A stretch of DNA of 64,000 nt from a bacterium (GCA_030425045.1 JAUHVL010000011.1:1-64000); one strand, 5' to 3'. Counted from the first letter of the stretch, positions 1 through 8,900 are shown. The notes: a model not told the origin generated them from the letters alone. Program-made: numbers and translations.

Positions 1-1694
1 TCGATCAAGCCTTTTAGTGGTTCAAGGTGATCTCCTAAAACTTGATACGTTGATTGAGATTGTGATCGAATTTCTTCAATTTGAGCAGTTGAGTCCCCTG
101 CCTCTTGCTCATACTGGGCCAAAAGATAATAAAGAGATCCCAGACCTTGTTGATGATAGAGTGATTTATTTAATCCCTCTAAATCTTGAAAGGAAAGCTC
201 TATAGAAAATGTCTTCGTCGCTTCATCTTCAAGCCGATGAGCCTCATCAACGACAATATATTTTGGGCGAGGGAATGACCTTGGCCATGAAAACATGAGA
301 GCATGATTTCCAACAATAATATGGGCATCTTTGGCCTCTCTTAGACCTCTTATATAAGAACAGTCATTAGCAAAAGGACATTTATGACCCGTACACGCCC
401 TAAAATCAACGGCCAATTTTGACTCTGTTTCTTGAAATTCCGTGATCACTCTTTTAAGAACATAGGCCAAGTCGTCACGGTGAATACTATTTTCAGTTTC
501 ATTATTGGCATTGAGATAAAAAAGATATTCGAAGAATACTTTTGTAAATTTATCATCAAAATGATTACTTGAGAGAAGATCTTCTTCAGCAAGTGTTTCT
601 CTAAAGTTTAATTCACAAAAGTGATTTCCTGAGCCGATCAATCTTTTAATTCGCAATTCACCATGATCTAAGCCTAAAAGCTTTCGTAGTTGAGGAATAT
701 CTTTTGTCATGGCCTGTTGTTGTAACGTCTTTGTTCCAGTTGCTACCAAAACTTGCTCAACTTCATTATAGGAAAACAAACTACTACTTAATAAATGCCC
801 TAATGTTTTACCTGTTCCAGTAGGTGCTTGGATCATGGCATGAACATTATTTTTAAAAGATTGGCCTGTTCTTAATGCGAGCTCCTCTTGGGCCTCACGA
901 TAAGAATAGAAATCTAGTTTTTCTTTTATCCCTTCCTCATCTCTTAGGATTTCTTTTATATTTTCACCGGAAAAGTCTAAGGAGAAATCTCGTTGAAATG
1001 AGGAGGAAGTATCTTCCCCAACTCCATATTCAAAATCAATGGCATAGTTAACTGTTTGTTCTAGATCAAACTCAAGTTGTTTCGCCAAAAAGTAAAGGTC
1101 ATTTTTTTCAAGTTTAAAAAACTGATAGAACCAATAATCAGTAAAATTATTCTTTTCAAAAATAGTCAAAAGAGCTTGGTAATGAGAAGAGTATTTCTGT
1201 TGCATGGCCACAGCAACAAGTATGACCTTTAATAAATCAATACTATCTTGTAGACCACGATGCTCTTCGTACTCCGCAATTTTCCAGTCTTTAATAAAGT
1301 TTTCTAATTTTAGACTTCCCCTTTTAGGAAATAAAAGTCCCATAAAAGGAAGTCCATCAATGAAGTCGATGTTGAGATAATTTTGCTCAAATTCAGGGGC
1401 TAAAAAACTCTGCTCAAATGAAGCATTATAGGCCATCAGCTTATGATCATCTAATTCGAATACCCTCTCCTTAACCACTGACCAATGTGGGGCCTTCGAG
1501 ACCATTTTCTGATCTATTCCCGTAAGCTCTTTGATAAATTGGCTGATCTTATGATCTGTTGCAACTAGTGACTGGTAGGTTTCAACGAGCTCAAGGCCAT
1601 CAAACTTTAGAAACCCAACATCAATAATATGATCGTAACTAGAATCGATTCCGGTAGTTTCAATATCTAAGACGCACCATTTACCTAAGCTCAT
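1..1694 (-). CDS. DinG-like DEDD exonuclease / DEAH-box Fe-S helicase, C-terminus cut by window edge
   Basis: Partial: the frame is open from the ATG at 1694 to the window edge, about 564 codons seen. The N-terminus is a DnaQ-type exonuclease domain opening with DIETTG. The rest is a superfamily 2 XPD/DinG helicase: Walker A QAPTGTGKTLG, DEAH motif VVDEAHRLED, and spaced cysteines including CTGHKCPFANDC that match the 4Fe-4S cluster domain of the family. An exonuclease-helicase fusion is the known layout of Gram-positive DinG. The likely role is unwinding and trimming of DNA or R-loop structures. Helicase motifs IV-VI should lie outside the window. Confidence 0.88.
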   Translation of the reverse strand, partial: MSLGKWCVLDIETTGIDSSYDHIIDVGFLKFDGLELVETYQSLVATDHKISQFIKELTGIDQKMVSKAPHWSVVKERVFELDDHKLMAYNASFEQSFLAPEFEQNYLNIDFIDGLPFMGLLFPKRGSLKLENFIKDWKIAEYEEHRGLQDSIDLLKVILVAVAMQQKYSSHYQALLTIFEKNNFTDYWFYQFFKLEKNDLYFLAKQLEFDLEQTVNYAIDFEYGVGEDTSSSFQRDFSLDFSGENIKEILRDEEGIKEKLDFYSYREAQEELALRTGQSFKNNVHAMIQAPTGTGKTLGHLLSSSLFSYNEVEQVLVATGTKTLQQQAMTKDIPQLRKLLGLDHGELRIKRLIGSGNHFCELNFRETLAEEDLLSSNHFDDKFTKVFFEYLFYLNANNETENSIHRDDLAYVLKRVITEFQETESKLAVDFRACTGHKCPFANDCSYIRGLREAKDAHIIVGNHALMFSWPRSFPRPKYIVVDEAHRLEDEATKTFSIELSFQDLEGLNKSLYHQQGLGSLYYLLAQYEQEAGDSTAQIEEIRSQSQSTYQVLGDHLEPLKGLI

Positions 1695-1745
1695 TTTTTA
1701 ATCTTTAATATAGTTTAAACTTAATTTTTTATGTATGATCGACGT

Positions 1746-2126
1746 ATGGATACCGCCATCATTTTTCAAATACAATCATTTTTGATTATGTCGTTGATCA
1801 TATACGGAGCGACACAAGCAAAAAAGAGAAATCGTCATATAAAAATTATGTCTACTGCTATCGCTTGGGACATCTTATTGATTCTACAAATTGAATTAAC
1901 AAGAAGCGCAATTAAAAAGGCTTCCGAGGCCATCACAAACCCCATGATGCTTAATATCCACGTCAGCATAGCTGTTTCAACGGTTCTTCTCTACTTTTTC
2001 ATGATTTATTCAGGCAGAAAAGTTTTAAAAGGAGAAGCTACCTTCACGTCAAAGCATAAAAGAGTCGGACAACTCACGATTATTATGCGGATTCTAACTT
2101 TCGTAACTAGTTTTTGGGCCGCTTAG
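1746..2126 (+). CDS. small integral membrane protein, DUF420-like
   Basis: About 126 residues with four predicted membrane segments separated by basic loops. Paired His residues (HIKIM, NIHVS, KHKR) recall the DUF420/CtaM-like family linked to cytochrome oxidase assembly; this is a weak resemblance only. An upstream ATG at 1731 is possible, but neither start has a Shine-Dalgarno. The ATG at 1746 has a TATGAT hexamer 6 nt upstream, which would fit a leaderless transcript. The gene diverges from the DinG-like gene, so both promoters lie in about 50 bp. No function can be assigned. Confidence 0.6.
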   Translation: MDTAIIFQIQSFLIMSLIIYGATQAKKRNRHIKIMSTAIAWDILLILQIELTRSAIKKASEAITNPMMLNIHVSIAVSTVLLYFFMIYSGRKVLKGEATFTSKHKRVGQLTIIMRILTFVTSFWAA

Positions 2127-2162
2127 TAAAAAATTTTCACCAGCGACCCATTATTAATGAAC

Positions 2163-2549
2163 TTAAATTGTTTTAACAATTTCTTGTAGCTCTCCAGCCT
2201 CATACATTTCAGTGATAATATCATTGCCACCGACAAGTTGGCCTTTGATATAGAGTTGAGGATAAGTTGGCCAATTTGAAAATTGTTTCACCCCTTCTCT
2301 AATGTCCATATCTGTAAGGATATTAAATGTCTTATAAGATACATCGAGGGTGTTGAGAATTCCAATTGTATTGGCAGAAAATCCACATTCTGGGAACTCT
2401 GGGATTCCTTTCATAAATAAAAAGACATCAGATGATCCGATTAAGTTTTTAATTTTTTCTTCTGTATTACTTCCCTCGACATTAGAGATTGCTTCACCCT
2501 TTCTTTCAGGTGCTTCGTTATTTCCAATAATGTTAAATGGATTACTCAT
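2163..2549 (-). CDS. grxD: monothiol glutaredoxin, Grx4 family
   Basis: CGFS-type glutaredoxin. The motif FPECGFSANT holds the single active-site Cys, followed by the glutathione-binding WPTYPQLYIKG and GGND segments. Such proteins carry a glutathione-ligated 2Fe-2S cluster and pass it on, usually with a BolA partner. About 128 residues, with roughly 35 extra at the N-terminus compared with a minimal domain. Two ATGs are adjacent (2552 and 2549); AGGAG spacing favours the second. Last gene of the Fe-S operon, 14 nt after bolA. Confidence 0.93.
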   Translation of the reverse strand: MSNPFNIIGNNEAPERKGEAISNVEGSNTEEKIKNLIGSSDVFLFMKGIPEFPECGFSANTIGILNTLDVSYKTFNILTDMDIREGVKQFSNWPTYPQLYIKGQLVGGNDIITEMYEAGELQEIVKTI

Positions 2550-2566
2550 CATAAACTCCTTATGTT

Positions 2567-2824
2567 TTATTGATTTGCTTCTTTATATTTATCAAGTGTC
2601 ATGGTTTTTATTTTTACGGCATGGATTTCTGATTTCAAATCTTCTTTTAAAATATCCATAATCATCTGATGTTGTTGGATCAGCATTTTACCCTTAAATT
2701 TATTAGAGGCCACCATAATCGCCAAATGTAAATTATCCATATCACCAACCATATCGTAAGTTTCGACAATGGCATCTTCGATATGGGCCTGGATTTTTTC
2801 TCTCGCTTTTTCAATCTTGTTCAT
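2567..2824 (-). CDS. BolA family protein
   Basis: 85 residues, the usual BolA size. The conserved core reads HLAIMVASNKFKGK then QQHQMIMDIL and EIHAVKIKTMT, matching the H-x-V-V-S-x-x-F-x-G-K, R-H-R and I-H-A-L pattern of the family. BolA proteins form 2Fe-2S-bridged heterodimers with monothiol glutaredoxins. The gene for such a glutaredoxin lies immediately downstream, so a functional pair is very likely. Several canonical Arg positions are Gln here. It starts 10 nt after ygfZ. Confidence 0.9.
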   Translation of the reverse strand: MNKIEKAREKIQAHIEDAIVETYDMVGDMDNLHLAIMVASNKFKGKMLIQQHQMIMDILKEDLKSEIHAVKIKTMTLDKYKEANQ

Positions 2825-2834
2825 AAATTTCCTT

Positions 2835-4361
2835 TTATGCTTGAGTGCTTGTCATCAGTCTTTGCATTTCATTTGCTGGCATCATATCACCTTGAGCAGC
2901 TGCAATCTCGAGACCTTCTTTAAAGATCTCTAAGGCTTTTGATGAATTATTCATATTTAAATAGGCCTTACCAAGTTTTAAATAGGCACTTGATAACTTT
3001 TTATTTTGAGCAAGGGCCTTCGATAAGTGGTCTATCGCTAATTTAAATTGACCTCGCGAAAGGGCAATCTCACCAAGGCCATAATGGGCCGTCTCATCAT
3101 GCTCATCAATTGCGAGTACTTCTTTGAACATCTTTTCTTTTCTTAAGATTTCAGCATCTTCTTTTTTCTTTATATCATCTCGTTCTTTGTCACTTTTAGC
3201 ATTTTGTTCAAAAGATTTTAATGTCGCTTTGGCCTTTTCCTCTTCTGCTTTTTCGATATTACCCATTTTCATAAAAAAGAGACTTTTATTAGTATGGGCC
3301 ATGATGCTTTGGGGATTTTTTTCAAGAAGTTGATCCATATACTCTACGGCCTTCTTATAGTTCCCTAAATTTCCTTGAATAACTCCTGCCATTTCGTAAG
3401 CATCATAAATTTCAGGCGCATATTTAATACAGCAATCGAGGATATCAAGAGCTAATTCATTATTAGAATAGTGATTCGATTGTTTTAATGCGTATTCATA
3501 AAAAGCGAAAAATTTATCTTCAAGATTATGAAAAGGTTTTAATGGATAACCAAGCAGTACTTGGCCATTACTAATTTCTTTTTTATCAACTCTATAATCA
3601 CGGAAGAGCTCAACTGAATGATAGACAAGATTATTAATTGTTTTAGAGTCAATCACTTTAAAAACTTTTCTGTTTTCTAGAGAATAGTCTTCACTTTTTT
3701 GTGATGAAATATAAAAGGCGGGATAATAAGAAGAGCCTCTATTGTTTTGAATTTTAGCAACGACTTCTTGACCTAAAAAACATCCCTTAGAATAAGAGAT
3801 GGCCCACTCATTCAATCTTGTATCATTTATGAGTTTACCAACTAGATCGCTTCCCAAATTCCACTGAGTGAGAAACTTCCACCTATCTAATAATTTTTCA
3901 TCGATTTTTTCAAAATAATCATTTACCTCTGAAGAAAAGGAAAAAGAAACCATATCATTACAAAATGGGGCTATGAATGACTGACTCATATTATATTCTT
4001 TTGCCCAGACAATTCCTTTTAAACCTGTAAGAATACTTACCTGTTCAGCTAATTCTTCAAAAACAACATCTTCCATAATGAGGTATTTATTTAAACGATC
4101 TAGTAATGATTGTTTTTGTTCACTCTCTAAAATTAAAAAATACTCATCTTGAATTTTTCCAACATAAAAGACCGCTTCTATTTTTCCCTGAATATTTAAA
4201 ACAGTATTGAGGTGGCCCTCACCATTTTGAAGTGCACTCACATCATTAGTTGTTTGACCCTGTAAAAAAGATAAAGCATCATCACCTTTCACTTTGATAA
4301 GTGAAAGGTTTGCTCCATCGAGAGAAACTCCATCGAATATTATTTGATCTAAAAAATTCAT
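2835..4361 (-). CDS. ygfZ: YgfZ/GcvT-like Fe-S maturation factor fused to a TPR domain
   Basis: 508 residues, against about 330 for ordinary YgfZ. The N-terminal half carries GQTTNDV (35-41) and the YgfZ signature KGCFLGQE (192-199) with the conserved Cys194. Residues from about 290 to 505 form several tetratricopeptide repeats, with a Lys/Glu-rich stretch near 390-410. YgfZ (IBA57 in mitochondria) acts with A-type carriers in folate-dependent 4Fe-4S assembly. Start and the preceding stop overlap as TAATG, so it is translationally coupled to the A-type carrier gene. The TPR extension, probably a protein-interaction platform, is unusual. Confidence 0.9.
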   Translation of the reverse strand: MNFLDQIIFDGVSLDGANLSLIKVKGDDALSFLQGQTTNDVSALQNGEGHLNTVLNIQGKIEAVFYVGKIQDEYFLILESEQKQSLLDRLNKYLIMEDVVFEELAEQVSILTGLKGIVWAKEYNMSQSFIAPFCNDMVSFSFSSEVNDYFEKIDEKLLDRWKFLTQWNLGSDLVGKLINDTRLNEWAISYSKGCFLGQEVVAKIQNNRGSSYYPAFYISSQKSEDYSLENRKVFKVIDSKTINNLVYHSVELFRDYRVDKKEISNGQVLLGYPLKPFHNLEDKFFAFYEYALKQSNHYSNNELALDILDCCIKYAPEIYDAYEMAGVIQGNLGNYKKAVEYMDQLLEKNPQSIMAHTNKSLFFMKMGNIEKAEEEKAKATLKSFEQNAKSDKERDDIKKKEDAEILRKEKMFKEVLAIDEHDETAHYGLGEIALSRGQFKLAIDHLSKALAQNKKLSSAYLKLGKAYLNMNNSSKALEIFKEGLEIAAAQGDMMPANEMQRLMTSTQA

Positions 4362-4702
4362 TACATACTAAAAGATTCGCCACAACCACAGGTATTACTG
4401 GCGTTAGGGTTAACGAAAATAAAACCTTTACCCTGAAGGCCATCTTGAAAATCGATCGTTGTGCCTTTTAAGTAAATACTCGACTTAGGGTCAATAACCA
4501 CATCGATAAAACCAAGAGCGATTGTATTATCACTCTCCTTTTTTTCACTAAACTCCATTTTATAAGACAGACCGGAACAGCCTCCACCAATAACACCAAA
4601 ACGAAGGGCCTTGCCCTCTTGTGGATCTTTTTTGACGATTTCTTCGATTTTAGTTTTCGCCAGGTCAGTTATTTCAATTATTTGATCAATACTTTCACTC
4701 AT
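4361..4702 (-). CDS. A-type Fe-S carrier (IscA/ErpA/HesB family)
   Basis: 113 residues, typical of the family. All three cluster-binding cysteines are present: one in GGGCSGLSY and two in the C-terminal TCGCGESF. It takes Fe-S clusters from a scaffold and delivers them to target apoproteins. It heads a four-gene operon with YgfZ, BolA and Grx4, all late-stage cluster-delivery factors. The ATG at 4702 has AAAGGAACG upstream. Sequence alone does not separate ErpA from IscA, so no symbol is given. Confidence 0.93.
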   Translation of the reverse strand: MSESIDQIIEITDLAKTKIEEIVKKDPQEGKALRFGVIGGGCSGLSYKMEFSEKKESDNTIALGFIDVVIDPKSSIYLKGTTIDFQDGLQGKGFIFVNPNASNTCGCGESFSM

Positions 4703-4845
4703 ATATCGTTCCTTTAATATAAGGCTATTTTTACCCTATTTTAATACCCCTTAGAAGACACATCAAGTCATATAGTCAAAAAAACTGATTATTTGGCTTT
4801 ACGACGTCATGTGCAATTGATAATTTGCCAAAAACTAGGACAAAT

Positions 4846-5322
4846 ATGAAAAATATCATTATTTCTCTTTTTATTTCAATATGTTTTAGCACAAAAGCTG
4901 ACGATTCAACGGGCAAGTTTACAGTATTAATGGAAACAGGGAGCTGTTTTGCGACCTTTACGCAGAACCTTGAAAACTCTTTTACGGAAATCACGGTAAA
5001 CCTATCAGCAATCAGTTTAATCGAAGAAGATGAAAGCCTCACTCTCCAATGTGTTGATTATCATGACTGTATTTCAAAATACACTGAAGTGAGTGAAAGA
5101 GATGTCATTAAAACAAAGTCTGAATTTAAAAAGTATATTAACTTTGATTACCAAACAGAGTCTGATGACTCACTTCCAAATATTCTTGAAAGCAAAATAG
5201 AACTTTGCTCTAAGGAAGAAAAAAATAATACAGAAACAATTTATGAAAACTATAACCCTTTTTGTGAGGATGGAACTATTTCTCCCATTGTCCAAGGATG
5301 TGAACCCGCATTACTTTATTAA
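4846..5322 (+). CDS. secreted protein of unknown function, paralogue of the next gene
   Basis: Begins with a signal peptide (MKNIIISLFISICFSTKA, cleavage near ADD). The ATG at 4846 is preferred because AGGA sits 5 nt upstream; an in-frame TTG at 4825 would add seven polar residues. The mature part is acidic, with about six cysteines spread over 140 residues. A C-x-DY-x-x-C-I segment (CVDYHDCI) recurs in the next gene as CKDYEICI. I do not recognise the family. The two genes are 8 nt apart and form a small operon divergent from the Fe-S operon. Confidence 0.65.
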   Translation: MKNIIISLFISICFSTKADDSTGKFTVLMETGSCFATFTQNLENSFTEITVNLSAISLIEEDESLTLQCVDYHDCISKYTEVSERDVIKTKSEFKKYINFDYQTESDDSLPNILESKIELCSKEEKNNTETIYENYNPFCEDGTISPIVQGCEPALLY

Positions 5323-5330
5323 GGAAGTTT

Positions 5331-5852
5331 ATGAAGTATTTAATTTTATTTTTATTTGTCTTTTCTCTTGGTGCTCAAGACAACGAAGCTGAAGAAGTCA
5401 CTGTCGAGTTAGAAAAAATGGAACTTCTTAAGGCCGTTAACTCTGTTTTACCCTCAACTTATAATCTCAATTTCACTGATATCGAATCATGTGATCTAGA
5501 AATGACATATGCAGATGAGCAAAAACAAATGACGTGGCAGTTTAACCACCTCTCTATGGATTACCGTTTCGATGCCAACGATTTATTGATCGCTTGTAAA
5601 GATTATGAAATCTGCATAGATCAAACGTTAGAGGAAAATAAAAACGGACGTAGCACGACTAAGTTTTCCCAAACCTGGATGTTTGCCGCTACTGATGCTG
5701 ATTTTTCAAGAGAAGAAGAATTTCAAAAAGTCATCTTCGATCTTGATGATATCTGTACTCCTCCTACAGAAGAGGAAAAGGAAGAAGACGCTCATAACAA
5801 AGCTCTCGCAGAGAACGCGAGAAGAGGCTGGGGTCATGGAGCAGCTTTTTAA
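5331..5852 (+). CDS. secreted acidic protein of unknown function
   Basis: 173 residues with a clear signal peptide (MKYLILFLFVFSLGAQ). GGAAG precedes the ATG. It shares with its upstream neighbour an early Cys, the C-x-DY-x-x-C-I segment (CKDYEICI) and a later Cys after an acidic patch, so the two are probably diverged paralogues exported to the periplasm or outside. The tail is Glu/Asp-rich and ends GWGHGAAF. The last 4 nt overlap the convergent yebC stop. Family unknown. Confidence 0.65.
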   Translation: MKYLILFLFVFSLGAQDNEAEEVTVELEKMELLKAVNSVLPSTYNLNFTDIESCDLEMTYADEQKQMTWQFNHLSMDYRFDANDLLIACKDYEICIDQTLEENKNGRSTTKFSQTWMFAATDADFSREEEFQKVIFDLDDICTPPTEEEKEEDAHNKALAENARRGWGHGAAF

Positions 5853-6583
5853 TTTAAAAAGTCTTCATTAAATTCAACATTGTGATAAACCTGCTGAACA
5901 TCATCGTCATCTTCGATGAGGTCAATGAGTTTGGAAAAGCTCTGCCATGTTTCTTTTGTGATTTCTTTTGTCGTCACGGGCAGCCTTCGCAAACCTGCTT
6001 CTTTGGGCTCAATAGAGAGTTCGTTTAATTTTTTTTGAACATTACCAAAGTCTTCCATTTCGGTTGATACTGTTATCATCCCCTCTTCAACTTCAACATC
6101 AGACGCACCAGCATCAATCATTTCTAGTGTAAATTCATCTTCATCAATTTCGTTTGCGTCGATGGTAAAAATCCCCTTTCGATTAAAAACAAACTCGAGA
6201 CAACCATCTTTACCTAAATTGCCTCCATACTTTTTGAAATAAGAGCGAATATTACCAACTGTCCTGGTGTTATTATCAGTGGCACATTCAACAAAGACTG
6301 CTATGCCATCGGGGCCATAACCTTCAAAGGTGGTTTCTTCGATATTATCTGCCCCTTCGCCAGAGGCTTTTTTGATAGCACGATCAATATTGTCTTTAGG
6401 CATATTTTGTCCGCGAGCGTTTTGAATGGCAGAACGAAGCCTTGGATTACTATCGGGATCGGTACCCCCTGTTTTGACGGCAACACTGATTTCTTTAATG
6501 ATTTTAGTAAAGATTTTTCCGCGTTTAGCGTCTTGCGCGCCTTTTCGGTGCCGAATATTTGCCCATTTACTATGGCCTGCCAT
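5849..6583 (-). CDS. yebC: YebC/PmpR family protein
   Basis: 244 residues, full length for the family. It opens with the hallmark MAGHSKWANIRHRKG and contains GRGKIFTK-like KRGKIFTKIIKEI, RGQNMPKDNIDRAIKK and EGYGPDG. Family members were described as DNA-binding regulators, and more recent work ties some to relief of ribosome stalling at proline stretches. Cytoplasmic. GGAG lies 6 nt before the ATG. The start overlaps the 3' end of the upstream surface-protein gene by 14 nt, so the two are probably co-transcribed. Confidence 0.96.
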   Translation of the reverse strand: MAGHSKWANIRHRKGAQDAKRGKIFTKIIKEISVAVKTGGTDPDSNPRLRSAIQNARGQNMPKDNIDRAIKKASGEGADNIEETTFEGYGPDGIAVFVECATDNNTRTVGNIRSYFKKYGGNLGKDGCLEFVFNRKGIFTIDANEIDEDEFTLEMIDAGASDVEVEEGMITVSTEMEDFGNVQKKLNELSIEPKEAGLRRLPVTTKEITKETWQSFSKLIDLIEDDDDVQQVYHNVEFNEDFLN

Positions 6584-7916
6584 ACTGCTCTCCTCTTTTG
6601 ATAAACACGATCAGTGTAGTGATCAAAAGAGTAAGCCATACCCACCAATACTTGAAGACGCTGTACAATATGCTTGCAGAAAATCTGATTGAAGATTTTA
6701 AAAAAGAGCTTTTAGCTATCGTGTCTGTGAGAGAAGGGGCCGTATTATAATAGAGTTGCGTGAACGCTTGGCCAAAAAAGAATTTACTTAAAACCTTATC
6801 TCTAAACACTCTAAAGAAATCGATAACCTCATGCCCACCTTCAAAACCTGCCGTGAGAAGATAACAGGCCTGACCTTCGAGTAAGGCCTCTAAGGGTTCT
6901 GGCCTTTCTGATTTTGCATTACTAAGTCTCGAGCAAAAACCATACTTATCACAAAAGACAATTCTGACGGAATAATTCACATCATTTGTTAAGTTTGGAA
7001 TAGTTAGTGAGCCAGATGTTTGCGTACTATCAATATCTGTTAAACTGCTCAAGGATAGCCTACTAGCGCCAGTAGTTGGCTCAGAAAGCATTGTATAAGA
7101 TGAAGTCGAAATATTGGGATCTTCCTCTGTAGTCGAGTTTTCTCTTAGGTAGACATAGGTTTTTAAATAATCATCCGTAATATCAAAGCCATCAAAGCTA
7201 GCATAAAGTTTAGTGTCTCCTTTACTCAAACTATTAAGATAAATGCGACTAGAGGAGTAAATTTTATTACTAAACTTTAGCTTATAAAAAACTCCTGTGT
7301 AATCTGATGGGTTAATATCAGCTCCTGTTTTATTATCATCATCAACAAAAGCAAAAACCATAAGTTCTTCAGTGGCACTGGGGTTATTGGAGGTATTTTC
7401 AAAACTATCATCACAGTCAAGAGGTGCATTACTCACAGAGCACAACTTTTCAAAACTTATAGTAAAAGTATTCGTCCCATTTGAAGATGTTTGAACGGGC
7501 CCACCCTCTCCAGGATCAGCATTAAAAACTTCCCATTCACCACTATCATTTTCCCAAGCAAGGCTTATATACTGAGAGACAGCACCATCAAGCACAACAT
7601 TAAAGTTAAACCGTAAACTTCCTGAATAGATAGTTCCATTTTTATTGAGAAAATTAACATTACTATCAGTGGTGGTAATGGCATGAAATGTATACTCGTA
7701 ATTATCTGGGTCACCACCAGAATTTCCTATGGGAACATAAGCTGTAATGGGGCTGGATTCAGAGGTAGTACCCGAATAGGGATCAACGTATAAATCGTAA
7801 CTTGCCGAAGTTGCCACAGCTGTTATGGTGGGCTCAGAAAACTCTTCGAGATAAGCAGCAAATGACTCGCTAGACAAATAAGAAAAAACTAAAAATGTGG
7901 TAATCAAATATCTCAC
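6570..7916 (-). CDS. secreted, C-terminally membrane-anchored protein of unknown function
   Basis: About 448 residues. The frame opens at 7961 with TTG, but a GTG at 7916 is preferred: it leaves a compact signal peptide (RYLITTFLVFSYLSSESFA). It also lies 7 nt after TGTAAT, with TTGACT 17 nt further upstream, suggesting a leaderless transcript. The body is rich in Ser, Thr, Asp and Asn, like beta-sandwich surface proteins. A C-terminal hydrophobic segment (about 430-455 in the long form) followed by KRGEQYGRP is a membrane anchor. Family not recognised. It overlaps yebC. Confidence 0.65.
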   Translation of the reverse strand: MRYLITTFLVFSYLSSESFAAYLEEFSEPTITAVATSASYDLYVDPYSGTTSESSPITAYVPIGNSGGDPDNYEYTFHAITTTDSNVNFLNKNGTIYSGSLRFNFNVVLDGAVSQYISLAWENDSGEWEVFNADPGEGGPVQTSSNGTNTFTISFEKLCSVSNAPLDCDDSFENTSNNPSATEELMVFAFVDDDNKTGADINPSDYTGVFYKLKFSNKIYSSSRIYLNSLSKGDTKLYASFDGFDITDDYLKTYVYLRENSTTEEDPNISTSSYTMLSEPTTGASRLSLSSLTDIDSTQTSGSLTIPNLTNDVNYSVRIVFCDKYGFCSRLSNAKSERPEPLEALLEGQACYLLTAGFEGGHEVIDFFRVFRDKVLSKFFFGQAFTQLYYNTAPSLTDTIAKSSFLKSSIRFSASILYSVFKYWWVWLTLLITTLIVFIKRGEQYGRP

Positions 7917-7961
7917 ACTATTAATTACATCGTTTTTAACGACTAAAGTCAATCTTTCCAA
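7914..7961 (-). promoter_or_regulatory. candidate promoter giving a leaderless transcript
   Basis: Reading on the minus strand: TTGACT, a 17-nt spacer, TGTAAT, then 7 nt to GTG. There is no Shine-Dalgarno before this GTG. The spacing predicts transcription starting at or very near the start codon of the surface-protein gene. Confidence 0.4.
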
Positions 7962-7990
7962 GTAATGATTTTTAGGCTACTTTCGCCAGC

Positions 7991-8854
7991 ATGAAAAAAG
8001 AAATTGTATACATAAATGGTAAGTTTTTTAATCCTGAAGAAGCGACTATTTCAGTCTTTGATCGCGGCTTTCTCTATGGAGATTCCATCTATGAAGTGAC
8101 TCTTACCTACGATAAAAAACCCTCTTTTCTCGATGAGCACCTCGATCGTTTAGAGCATTCGGCAAACTCTTTAATGATGAGTCTGCAGTACACACGAGAG
8201 GAATTAAAAAATATTATTAATGACTGTATTAAGGCCGTCGATTCGCCTAGACAATATATCAGGCTTATTATTACGCGCGGACAAGGGGCCATCGGACTCG
8301 ATCCCAACCTAGCCGACCAGCAAAACTTGATCATTCTCTGTAAAGACCTTCCTGAATATCCCGTGAGTTGGTATGACGATGGTGTACACTTGGTAGTTGC
8401 CGACGTGAGAAGAAACCCTAAAAAGGCAATCGACCCTACCATCAAATCTGGTAACTATCTTAATAACGTGATGGCCATGGCCCAGGCCCAACAAAAAGGT
8501 GCCTACGATGCCATCATGCTTAACTTTCACGGACAAGTGACTGAGGCCACAACCAGTAATATCTGGATGATCAAAAACAAAGTGGTAAAAACTCCTCCGA
8601 TCGCTTCAGGTCTTTTAGGGGGTATCACCAGAAAAGCACTGCTCGAGATTCTAGCTGAGCAAAACTACAGCTTTGAGGAAGTTAATTTTACCGTTGCTGA
8701 GCTCAAGTCTGCAGATGAGATTTTCCTATCGAGCTCGACCAAAGAGCTCGTTCCCGTCACTAAAGTTGACGATACGGCCATTGGAAGTGGCAAACCCGGT
8801 GAAATCACGAAACAGCTCCACCAATACTATCTAGAAAAAGTACGTAACTCCTAG
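7991..8854 (+). CDS. PLP-dependent class IV aminotransferase (branched-chain/D-amino acid type)
   Basis: 287 residues, fold-type IV. Visible signatures: VFDRGFLYGDSIYEV near the N-terminus, the likely PLP Lys in TIKSGNYLNN, EATTSNIWMI and a phosphate-binding SGLLGGITR. The family includes branched-chain aminotransferase (IlvE), D-alanine aminotransferase and aminodeoxychorismate lyase. The IKS-x-NYLNN motif and TEATTSNIW resemble IlvE-like and DAT-like members more than PabC, but I cannot choose between them. Monocistronic between a divergent gene and rpsD. Confidence 0.88.
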   Translation: MKKEIVYINGKFFNPEEATISVFDRGFLYGDSIYEVTLTYDKKPSFLDEHLDRLEHSANSLMMSLQYTREELKNIINDCIKAVDSPRQYIRLIITRGQGAIGLDPNLADQQNLIILCKDLPEYPVSWYDDGVHLVVADVRRNPKKAIDPTIKSGNYLNNVMAMAQAQQKGAYDAIMLNFHGQVTEATTSNIWMIKNKVVKTPPIASGLLGGITRKALLEILAEQNYSFEEVNFTVAELKSADEIFLSSSTKELVPVTKVDDTAIGSGKPGEITKQLHQYYLEKVRNS

Positions 8855-8862
8855 CCTAAGTA

Positions 8863-8892
8863 TTGACAAACACATTGAAAATTCGCTAATTT
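8863..8892 (+). promoter_or_regulatory. rpsD promoter
   Basis: Perfect -35 TTGACA at 8863-8868 with CTAATT/TAATTT 17-18 nt downstream. Transcription from here gives a leader of roughly 100 nt before rpsD, which holds the crossed inverted repeats. Confidence 0.6.
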
Positions 8893-8900
8893 TCCCATTC

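Noticed and set aside
2350-2661. A 103-codon open frame on the plus strand
   Set aside because: It lies antisense to the glutaredoxin and BolA genes, which have clear motifs. No ribosome binding site.
6301-6750. Several open frames overlapping the start of yebC and the end of the surface-protein gene
   Set aside because: They are in other frames of well-supported genes; their sequences show no recognisable pattern.
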